Part shown: one piece after another, positions 14,041 through 20,738 of the stretch
Numbering within the stretch: position 1 is the stretch's first letter
How the letters are laid out: the number at the start of each line of letters is the position of its first letter
Assembly: GCA_964490435.1 (NCBI GenBank)
Contig: CAZBCF010000027.1
Location: 1 to 20,738, forward strand
Direction: 5' to 3'
Source of the DNA: IMCC26077 sp964490435
GTDB lineage: Bacteria; Actinomycetota; Actinomycetes; Nanopelagicales; Nanopelagicaceae
Length of the DNA: 20,738 nucleotides
Made by a program: the position numbers and the translations under genes
The notes under the pieces: generated by a model
The model's database searches: none
Seen by the model: only the letters and a program-made list of their open reading frames with translations
What the model was told of the DNA's origin: nothing

Positions 14041-14046
14041 GGGCGC

Positions 14047-15024
14047 GTGCTTAACAAGGTCATGGTGGAAATACGAGGATTAAGTCGGACTTTCGGTGAT
14101 GTGCGCGCCGTCGACCACGTTGATCTTGATATTTATGAGGGTGAATTCATCACATTGCTTGGTCCTTCTGGATCCGGCAAGACAACAGTTCTACGGATGA
14201 TTGCTGGCTTCGAGAAGCCAGATGCTGGTTCGGTCTTGCTCGCAGGTCAAGACGTCTCTCAACTGCCACCATATGAACGAGATGTGAATACGGTCTTCCA
14301 AGATTATGCACTCTTTCCACACATGAACGTACTTGAGAACATCGAGTATGGGCTTCGCGTAAAGGGAATTTCAAAGGAGGACCGACGCAAACGCGCCCTG
14401 GATGCGCTACACCAGATTCGCCTCGATGGTTATGAGGATCGACGACCTGGCCAATTATCTGGTGGTCAACGGCAGCGAGTTGCGCTCGCTCGCGCCTTAG
14501 TCAACCGGCCTTCAGTCTTGCTGCTTGATGAACCTCTAGGTGCACTTGATTTAAAACTCCGTGAACAAATGCAGATAGAGCTTAAAGCGCTACAACGTGA
14601 GGTCGGAATAACATTTGTCTTTGTCACCCATGATCAAGAAGAAGCGCTCTCTATGAGTGATCGTATTGCTGTTTTCAATCATGGTCGGATAGAGCAAATT
14701 GGCACTCCACGTGAGATTTATGAGAATCCAAAGAGCGCTTTTGTATCGGAGTTTGTCGGCCAGACCAATCAACTTGAACTGGATGGTAAGAAAATTAACA
14801 TCCGCCCTGAATTTATCTTCATCTCCCAAGTTGCAACTGATGGCGACCGAAAACTAGAGGGAAGATTAGTCGACGAGATTTTTGTGGGTGCAGCAACTCG
14901 TTACCGAGTCGCAACAGATGCTGGGTTTACCCTTATTTCTACTGTGAAAGTTGGCGAAGTGCGCGTTGGAGAGCGTGTCACCCTTTCGTGGGATAGCAAA
15001 CGAGAATTCCTGGTTCAGAAGTGA
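14047..15024 (+). CDS. potA: Spermidine/putrescine-type ABC transporter ATPase
   Basis: The 325-residue protein is the ATPase of a polyamine-type importer. It has Walker A GPSGSGKT (39-46), the Q-loop in FQDYALFP, the signature LSGGQ (137-141), Walker B LLLDEP (Asp161, catalytic Glu162) and the switch His195, followed by a C-terminal TOBE-like region typical of PotA and related ATPases. The GTG start fits the -10 box six bases upstream; ATG 14062 would drop five residues. It heads an operon with the binding protein and two permeases. The transported solute may be a polyamine or another small cation such as a betaine or 4-aminobutyrate-type compound; family membership does not settle it. Confidence 0.92.
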   Translation: MLNKVMVEIRGLSRTFGDVRAVDHVDLDIYEGEFITLLGPSGSGKTTVLRMIAGFEKPDAGSVLLAGQDVSQLPPYERDVNTVFQDYALFPHMNVLENIEYGLRVKGISKEDRRKRALDALHQIRLDGYEDRRPGQLSGGQRQRVALARALVNRPSVLLLDEPLGALDLKLREQMQIELKALQREVGITFVFVTHDQEEALSMSDRIAVFNHGRIEQIGTPREIYENPKSAFVSEFVGQTNQLELDGKKINIRPEFIFISQVATDGDRKLEGRLVDEIFVGAATRYRVATDAGFTLISTVKVGEVRVGERVTLSWDSKREFLVQK

Positions 15025-15078
15025 ACTGGGGTGGCCATATTCAAAGGTTGAGTATGGGTGATGAAGATGGAGGTACAG

Positions 15079-16302
15079 ATGCATAACAAGCGTCTGTTTT
15101 CTTATATAGCTGCGGTGTCGGCTGCAGTTCTTATCCTTGCTGGATGTTCGTCGAGCAAAGATAGCGAATCGACAACAACTGAGGAGAGCGCAGCAACTAC
15201 CAAGACAGCTGTTCCCGATGTCCCCATGCTCGAATCTCTTGGTGCTGGAGAGGGCGCAGTGAATATCGTCGCATGGGCCGGGTATGTCGAAAATGGTTCA
15301 ACCGATCCCAAAGTTGACTGGGTGACTGGTTTCGAGAAAGAGACTGGTTGTAAGGTCAATGTGAAGAATGGTGCAACATCAGATGACATGGTCGCTCTGA
15401 TGAAGACGGGCGAGTACGACGTAGTCTCAGCATCAGGTGACGCATCGCTTCGTTTGATCTATGGTGGCGACGTCGCACCAGTGAACACAGACTTGATTCC
15501 AAACTACCCAGATGTATTTGAGAATCTCAAGTTGCAACCATGGAACTCTGTGGATGGCGTGCCATACGGCGTACCTCACGGACGCGGCGCGAATTTGCTC
15601 GCTTACCGAACGGACATCGTCAATCCAGCTCCAACTTCTTGGGGTGCGGTATTTGATGCAAACTCTCCTTACAAAGGGAAAATTACTGCATACGATTCCC
15701 CGATTTACATCGCAGATGCAGCCCTGTATCTGATGGCCACGCAGCCGGATCTTGGCATCAAGTATCCATACGCTCTTGATCAAGCACAATTTGATGCATC
15801 GATTGCGCTGCTCAACACCCAAAAGCCACTCATTGGAGAATATTGGGGGGATTATTTGAAGCACGTTGCCTCATTGAAATCCGGAGCAACAGTGTTGGGT
15901 ACTACTTGGCAAGTGAACATCAATCTTGCGAAAGGTGAAGGTACAAAAGTTGAGGGTATCAAGCCGACTGAAGGCTCGACGGGATGGTCAGATACATGGA
16001 TGATCTCCTCCAAAGCTAAGCATCCAAATTGCGCTTATCTCTGGATGAATCACATCGTCTCTCCTGAGGCTAACGCCGGAGTAGCCGAGTGGTTTGGCGA
16101 GGCACCTTCGAATGCCAAGTCCTGCGATCTCACTGCAGATAAGAACCATTGCGCAACCTTCCACGCATCTGATGATGCATATTGGAAAGATGTGTATTAC
16201 TGGAACACTCCAACCGAAGATTGCCTAGATGGCCGAACTGACGTTAAGTGCGTTCCATATTCTGAATGGGTCAAGGCTTGGTCAAGCCTGCGTAACTCCT
16301 AA
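15079..16302 (+). CDS. potD: Polyamine-type ABC transporter substrate-binding lipoprotein
   Basis: This is the solute receptor of the importer, 407 residues. A short basic N-terminus and hydrophobic core lead to the lipobox LAGC with Cys23, so the protein is lipid-anchored to the outer face of the membrane. A Ser/Thr/Glu-rich linker follows. The mature domain has features of PotD/YdcS-type binding proteins: VNIVAWAGYVENG, YDVVSASGDAS, GVPYGVPHGRGANLLAYR, and TEGSTGWSDTWMISS. ATG 15079 is chosen because GGAGG (15069-15073) precedes it by five bases; the frame is open to a GTG at 15058. Late cysteine pairs (near CDLTADKNHC and DCLDGRTDVKC) may form disulfides. A long stem-loop follows its stop. 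Confidence 0.9.
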   Translation: MHNKRLFSYIAAVSAAVLILAGCSSSKDSESTTTEESAATTKTAVPDVPMLESLGAGEGAVNIVAWAGYVENGSTDPKVDWVTGFEKETGCKVNVKNGATSDDMVALMKTGEYDVVSASGDASLRLIYGGDVAPVNTDLIPNYPDVFENLKLQPWNSVDGVPYGVPHGRGANLLAYRTDIVNPAPTSWGAVFDANSPYKGKITAYDSPIYIADAALYLMATQPDLGIKYPYALDQAQFDASIALLNTQKPLIGEYWGDYLKHVASLKSGATVLGTTWQVNINLAKGEGTKVEGIKPTEGSTGWSDTWMISSKAKHPNCAYLWMNHIVSPEANAGVAEWFGEAPSNAKSCDLTADKNHCATFHASDDAYWKDVYYWNTPTEDCLDGRTDVKCVPYSEWVKAWSSLRNS

Positions 16303-16310
16303 CAAAAGAC

Positions 16311-16345
16311 GCTGGGCGTGGCAGATCAGATCTGTTGCGCCCAGC
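16311..16345 (+). promoter_or_regulatory. Stem-loop between binding-protein and permease genes
   Basis: GCTGGGCG (16311-16318) pairs with CGCCCAGC (16338-16345). Inside it three G-U wobble pairs and a CAGA/TCTG pair extend the helix to 15 bp with a five-base loop (16326-16330). No T run follows on the plus strand, so transcription should mostly continue into the permease. The likely role is protection of the upstream binding-protein message and lower expression of the permeases; this is inferred. On the minus strand a T-rich tract would follow the hairpin, so it could stop antisense transcripts. Confidence 0.7.
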
Positions 16346-16364
16346 TCCCATCTAAGGGGGTGTA

Positions 16365-17225
16365 GTGCTTCAAGGTATCTCTAATGCCATGCATAGGCGC
16401 CCGAAGGCTCGCCTTGCTGCATTACTCACCGCGCCAATTATCTGGTTAGTGATTGCTTACTTAGGCGCTCTCGTATCCTTGCTTGTCACTGCATTTTTTA
16501 CAATTAATTCGTTCACCGGCAATATCGTCTATGAATTCACATTCACAAACTTCATCGATATGTTTACAGATGTTGCATACAAGAATGTTGTACTTCGTAC
16601 TGTGGGAATTGCCTTGGTAGTTACGATTATTTGTGCCGCACTTGCGCTACCGATGGCTTTTTATATGTCCAAGATTGCTAAACCTCGTTCGCAGAAGGTC
16701 TTAGTAGCTCTCGTTCTCACGCCACTTTGGGCGTCCTACCTGGTAAAAATCTATGCCTGGCGTTCGATGTTAGAGCCAGGAAATGGGGTAATTGACTGGT
16801 TCTTAGGGCCAATCGGGATTTCATCCCCAGGCTTCGGTGGACCAGCAATCATTATCGGCCTGACGTATCTATGGCTGCCATACATGGTGCTACCTATTTA
16901 TGCGGGGTTAGAGCGGCTGCCGAATAATCTTCTTGATGCGTCGGGAGATTTGGGAGCAAGGAATTGGTACACATTCCGCCGCATAATTCTTCCTTTGATA
17001 TTCCCGAGTTTGATTGCGGGCTCTATGTTCACGTTCTCATTAAGTCTTGGTGATTACATCACTGCGACGATTATCGGAGGGAAGTTGCAGATGCTCGGCA
17101 ATGTTGTCTACCAGAATTTCAGCATCAATCTCCCATTTGCTGCGACTATTTCGTCTATTCCCATAACAATAATGGCCATTTACCTTTGGATGGTCCGACG
17201 CACTGGCGCTCTGGCGAGCCTTTGA
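16365..17225 (+). CDS. potB: Polyamine-type ABC transporter permease, PotB-like
   Basis: This is the first membrane subunit of the importer, 286 residues with about six hydrophobic helices. The coupling-loop (EAA) motif reads LLDASGDLGARNWYTFRRI and the following ILPLIFPSLIAG is typical of BPD_transp_1 permeases of the PotB/YdcU group. GTG 16365 is chosen because AAGGGGG (16354-16360) stands four bases before it; ATG 16389 would shorten it by eight residues. Its stop shares one base with the next start (TGATG), so both permeases are coupled and should be made in equal amounts. Confidence 0.9.
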   Translation: MLQGISNAMHRRPKARLAALLTAPIIWLVIAYLGALVSLLVTAFFTINSFTGNIVYEFTFTNFIDMFTDVAYKNVVLRTVGIALVVTIICAALALPMAFYMSKIAKPRSQKVLVALVLTPLWASYLVKIYAWRSMLEPGNGVIDWFLGPIGISSPGFGGPAIIIGLTYLWLPYMVLPIYAGLERLPNNLLDASGDLGARNWYTFRRIILPLIFPSLIAGSMFTFSLSLGDYITATIIGGKLQMLGNVVYQNFSINLPFAATISSIPITIMAIYLWMVRRTGALASL

Positions 17226-18031
17226 TGACAATTTCACGAACTACGCGCGCATTACTCGCATCACTTCTTGGAATCGGTTTAGCGTTTATCTACGTGCCAC
17301 TCTCGGTGGTTCTCATCAATTCATTCAATGCGAGTCGAACATTCTCCTGGCCTCCGAGTGACCTCACAACGAAATGGTGGTCTAAAGCCGCGGAGAACAC
17401 TGGTGTTCGTGAAGCGTTGAAGTGGTCGCTTCTAGCGGGGTTAAGCGCTACGGCAATTGCTCTTGTTCTGGGCACCGCCTTAGCTTTTGCGGTGAGCAGG
17501 TACAAGTTCTTTGGTAGAGAAGTTATCTCATTGGTTGTTGTACTTCCGATTTCTCTGCCTGGAGTCGTTACTGGTATCGCTCTTAACCGAGCATTTACTC
17601 AGCAACTCGGGATATCGACTGGCTTGATGACTATCGTCATTGGACATGCAACTTTTTGTATCGTGGTTGTTTATAACAATGCACTTGCTCGGCTCAAGCG
17701 AATGGGAACTTCATTGCAAGAGGCATCAATGGATCTTGGGGCAAATGGAATCACCACATTCAGGCTAATCACCCTGCCAAACATGGCGTCGGCTCTTTTT
17801 GCTGGTGGGCTACTTGCCTTTGGCCTCTCATTTGATGAAATTGTGGTCACTACTTTCACAGCAGGGCCTGGTATTCAAACACTGCCAATTTGGATTTATA
17901 ACAACCTCTTCCGACCCAATCAGGCGCCAATCGTGAATGTTGTCGCAGCTTGCTTGGTAATTCTTTCAATTGTGCCAATTTATCTCTCACAACGTTTAAG
18001 TAGTGATAGCGCGACAGGTGGGCGTTTCTAG
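17225..18031 (+). CDS. potC: Polyamine-type ABC transporter permease, PotC-like
   Basis: This is the second membrane subunit, 268 residues from ATG 17225, pairing with the PotB-like protein. The coupling motif is LQEASMDLGANGITTFRLI, followed by TLPNMASALFAGGLLAFGLSFDEIVVTTF, a hallmark of PotC. The start is fixed by the TGATG overlap; a GTG further upstream (17186) would extend into potB. It ends the operon. Its stop overlaps the stop of the convergent P450 gene through a shared CTAG at 18028-18031, and no terminator hairpin was found there. Confidence 0.92.
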   Translation: MTISRTTRALLASLLGIGLAFIYVPLSVVLINSFNASRTFSWPPSDLTTKWWSKAAENTGVREALKWSLLAGLSATAIALVLGTALAFAVSRYKFFGREVISLVVVLPISLPGVVTGIALNRAFTQQLGISTGLMTIVIGHATFCIVVVYNNALARLKRMGTSLQEASMDLGANGITTFRLITLPNMASALFAGGLLAFGLSFDEIVVTTFTAGPGIQTLPIWIYNNLFRPNQAPIVNVVAACLVILSIVPIYLSQRLSSDSATGGRF

Positions 18032-19458
18032 TCACACGGTAAAAGTTGGCTCAGCATCTTTCCATGTGGGCGATATGTTGCTCGCGGTTGCGCTTTAGGC
18101 ATCGGAGTGCGCAGCTGCCACTGCTGGGCGATTTTTAGGAGGATTATCCGAGATTCGGCGATAGCGAAATACTCACCAAGACATTTGCGAGTGCCCGCTC
18201 CGAAGGGGAAATAGGCTCCTTTAGGCAGTGATTTTTCGAATGCAGGATTAAGCCAGCGATCTGGAATGAAACGATCTGGCTCTGGAAAATATCGAGCATC
18301 GCGTTGAGTGACATATTGGCTCACTAAGACATGTGCGCCGGCAGGCACCTGGACACCGGCAATCTCGCAATCTTTGATGGCAATCCTTGGCGCGACCCAG
18401 ACTGGTGGGGCAAGGCGGAGCGCCTCCCAAAGTACCGCAGTTGCATAATGTGCATGCCTCTCTAATTCATCATATGTCGGCGTGCGATTATCAAAGAGCC
18501 AATTCAACTCCCGACTTTCGCGAGCCAATACGGCATGGGCATCGGGATTGTTAGAAAGGTGCGCAAAAGCCCACGAGAGTACGTTCGCAGTTGTTTCGTG
18601 TCCACTCAAGATCAGAGTAAGTGCCTCATCGCGAATATGGTCCATGGAAATTTGACTGCGCAATCTAAGAAGCACTCCGAGCAGATCATCTTCTGATGAA
18701 GATTGATTAGCGTTAGCAAGTCGTTTCTCGATTATCTCCTCAGCGATTGACGCTAATTCATCTGCGCTCTGTTCGAAACGCTGAAAATAAGCAAGGCGTG
18801 ATGAATCGAAGCGATCCAACCCTGGCAACATGGTTCGCTCGATTCGGTCGATTGCCACCTCCATCGCCTCTGCAATGGGGCGCGTATATTTTTCTCCATC
18901 GATACCGAAAAGACATTGCGAAACTATATTAAGGGTCAACGCCATCATTTCAGAGTTGAGATTGACCTCATTAGTACCCTGCCATCGCACAAGGTGTTGA
19001 TCAGTGATACGCGTCATCAATGCGACATATTTATCGAGATTACCATGATGAAATGGTGGCTGCATCAACCGTCGATGCTGCAAATGGATAGGCTCTTCGT
19101 TTGTTAGTAGTCCTTCGCCAAGAACTTTCCGCATTCGCAAGAAACCGACACCCTTAACGAAATTTGATTGTTGTGCGACGGTAACTTGATATGTTGCTTC
19201 AGGGGAGAAGAGCCCAATAAATAATCTGCGGGCAAGAAAGAATGAACAGTGTTCGCCATATTTCTCGCGGAGTCGCATGAGAAATCTCGGAGTATTGATC
19301 AAAAAAGTTGCGGTGAGGAAATCACTTAATGCTGGCGGTGGCCCAGGAGGGAGAGATAGTTTGGCCGCCTGGCTCTTCGTTATTCCAGGTGGGATTTCGC
19401 CATATTCCTCTGGGCGAGGTGAGGTGAAGGGACGATTGAAATTGTGCGCAATCGTCAT
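18028..19458 (-). CDS. Cytochrome P450
   Basis: This haem monooxygenase has 476 residues. The I-helix oxygen motif is SGHETT (285-290), the K-helix ExxR pair is Glu345 and Arg348, and the haem-binding loop FPFGAGTRKCLG carries the ligand Cys426. The motif form and length resemble class-E P450s (the CYP102/CYP4-like side) more than short actinomycete P450s. No N-terminal membrane helix and no fused reductase are visible, so it needs separate electron donors, and none is in the window. The ATG lies 11 bases after the stop of the large secreted protein, with which it is probably co-transcribed. The substrate cannot be inferred; hydroxylation of a fatty acid, terpenoid or carotenoid is possible. 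Confidence 0.95.
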   Translation of the reverse strand: MTIAHNFNRPFTSPRPEEYGEIPPGITKSQAAKLSLPPGPPPALSDFLTATFLINTPRFLMRLREKYGEHCSFFLARRLFIGLFSPEATYQVTVAQQSNFVKGVGFLRMRKVLGEGLLTNEEPIHLQHRRLMQPPFHHGNLDKYVALMTRITDQHLVRWQGTNEVNLNSEMMALTLNIVSQCLFGIDGEKYTRPIAEAMEVAIDRIERTMLPGLDRFDSSRLAYFQRFEQSADELASIAEEIIEKRLANANQSSSEDDLLGVLLRLRSQISMDHIRDEALTLILSGHETTANVLSWAFAHLSNNPDAHAVLARESRELNWLFDNRTPTYDELERHAHYATAVLWEALRLAPPVWVAPRIAIKDCEIAGVQVPAGAHVLVSQYVTQRDARYFPEPDRFIPDRWLNPAFEKSLPKGAYFPFGAGTRKCLGEYFAIAESRIILLKIAQQWQLRTPMPKAQPRATYRPHGKMLSQLLPCD

Positions 19459-19469
19459 CGAAGAATCAC

Positions 19470-20738
19470 TTACTTCTTACGCCAGCCGCTAGGGCACTTC
19501 GGATTGAAGGCAGTTATTCGGCGCGAATCTTTTCCTTTGTAGCACATGATGGTGGTCATTTTCTTGCCCTTCGGTGCGGGCGCCGCCGAGTTGGCGTTCT
19601 GTGCACTATTCTCGGCCTGACTGCTCATTGCTTTCAGTTTTACTGTCAAAGTAGGGTTCGAGAAACCGAAGTTATACGCTCGAATTTCGAAGACATCAAG
19701 AGATTTCAAATATCGAGAGGTATAAGTAGCAATTTCAGATTTACCATCACCTTCAGAGATCTCTACCTTTACGATATTTCCTGCCTGTGCCGGATCGAGG
19801 TTAAATGCCTTACGAATAACCTCACCTTTGACCGCCGTCTCCATCCACCCTTTATTCAAAGTCTTACGGTCAAAGAGATAATGGGGGCCGGACATTGGGA
19901 CGGTGATGACTCCTTGATCTTGGTCATATTGAACTTGGCCTAGCGATCCAGTGCTTCCAGAGACGAAGATTCCCCCAGGGGTGAATCCTTTGAGTTTTTC
20001 GAATTGGTAGTTATACGGTGAGACGGTAATAGTGAAACCTTGTGATGCAGTCTCTGCGTAAGACTCAGGATGTTTGCAGTTATCTCGTTCGGAACGTGGA
20101 TCGTAATTTTGCCCCGGGATCTTACAGTTGAATTGATTGGGATAGACCGAACCAAGAATTACTGTTCGAAGAATACCGTCGCTGCCTTTTGCGACTGCAA
20201 CATTCGGATTCTTCATGTTTGAAGTGATAACACCTGCATTCTGCCCAAGTACATTCGACTTTACGGTGACTCGCCATGTCGATCCATCAGGAACGGTCTT
20301 CGCTGACCAACCATCTTCTCGATCCCATTTACGTACTATTCCTTGATCGACCCATTGATAGATGTTGAATGATTCTGCTCCGCCACCAAACATCAAGTGA
20401 AAGATGATATCTGTGCCATCTGGATTCAATCCTGAGGCGATGTAGCATGCATCGTTGTGGTAGCCATCGCGGTAATCAGGTCTAGTTCCGATACACGGAA
20501 TACCGAATTCTTGTTGGGTCCACGCGCTTTCCGGCGGAACTGACTTATAAATGAATTTAGGATTGACCGAGGCTGTTGCTTTTTTCCAGACGATGCTTGA
20601 GTAATCTAAAAATCCATTTGAATCTCGTTTTTCACTTGCAGGATCGCTAAATTCGATACTCTCGATGCAGTCGACGCTTCGGAATCCGGTTGAGCAATCG
20701 ACCCAATATTTAGTATCGGCCGGGTAGTTATCGATTGC
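19470..20738 (-). CDS. Large exported protein of unknown function, 5' end outside window
   Basis: The minus-strand frame is open from the stop at 19470-19472 to the window edge, giving 422 visible residues. The first internal start-like codon (TTG near 20429) is not a real start, because the upstream codons continue as normal protein. I do not recognise the family. It is rich in Tyr, Asn, Asp and aromatic residues, has eight cysteines (disulfides likely) and two N-glycine/serine-rich segments, all typical of a secreted beta-rich protein. After an Ala/Ser/Asn linker it ends in a basic tail with two cysteines (MCYKGKD, then PKCPSGWRKK). Similar C-terminal tails are, from memory, found on exported proteins of freshwater actinobacteria. 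It is followed 11 bases later by the P450 gene. Confidence 0.8.
   Translation of the reverse strand, partial: AIDNYPADTKYWVDCSTGFRSVDCIESIEFSDPASEKRDSNGFLDYSSIVWKKATASVNPKFIYKSVPPESAWTQQEFGIPCIGTRPDYRDGYHNDACYIASGLNPDGTDIIFHLMFGGGAESFNIYQWVDQGIVRKWDREDGWSAKTVPDGSTWRVTVKSNVLGQNAGVITSNMKNPNVAVAKGSDGILRTVILGSVYPNQFNCKIPGQNYDPRSERDNCKHPESYAETASQGFTITVSPYNYQFEKLKGFTPGGIFVSGSTGSLGQVQYDQDQGVITVPMSGPHYLFDRKTLNKGWMETAVKGEVIRKAFNLDPAQAGNIVKVEISEGDGKSEIATYTSRYLKSLDVFEIRAYNFGFSNPTLTVKLKAMSSQAENSAQNANSAAPAPKGKKMTTIMCYKGKDSRRITAFNPKCPSGWRKK

Overview
The window reads as a chromosomal segment of a monoderm actinobacterium with base composition near 50 % GC by eye. The best fit is a freshwater planktonic lineage of the Nanopelagicales (acI) type. 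This rests on the actinobacterial forms of DnaX, RecR, aspartokinase and aspartate-semialdehyde dehydrogenase, short intergenic gaps, start codons placed six bases after a -10 box (leaderless transcripts), and a heliorhodopsin gene. The lineage is an inference from remembered sequences; no search was run.

Layout. 1-2454: probable 3' end of the SRP RNA, then dnaX and recR, closed by a strong hairpin terminator. 2489-5278: lysC (with an internal start for the short beta subunit), asd and a VOC-fold gene, all overlapping or touching. 5310-10297: a plus-strand sugar operon behind a palindromic operator candidate, holding an RbsC-like permease, a secreted binding protein, an RbsA-like double ATPase, an L-rhamnose mutarotase-type protein and an SDR dehydrogenase. 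10313-12054: a convergent minus-strand pair, a D-erythronate dehydrogenase-like protein (DenD) and a second SDR. 12094-13963: a minus-strand operon of a short CDF-type cation transporter, CopC and a heliorhodopsin. 14035-18031: a divergent plus-strand PotABCD-type operon for polyamines or a similar small cation. 18028-20738: on the minus strand, a large secreted cysteine-containing protein of unknown function (cut by the window edge) followed by a cytochrome P450.

How the genes fit together. The sugar operon and the DenD/SDR pair look like two arms of one locus for uptake and oxidation of a deoxy-sugar or sugar acid. No kinase, dehydratase, lactonase or aldolase is present, so the pathway is incomplete here and the substrate is open. 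The most striking feature is the heliorhodopsin, a light-sensing rhodopsin with no settled function, placed last in a tight operon with two genes that point to copper or other metal handling.

No tRNA, insertion sequence, CRISPR array, prophage gene or transcription-factor gene was seen. No stretch longer than 300 bases lacks a gene; the longest gap is 5279-5417, which holds the operator candidate.
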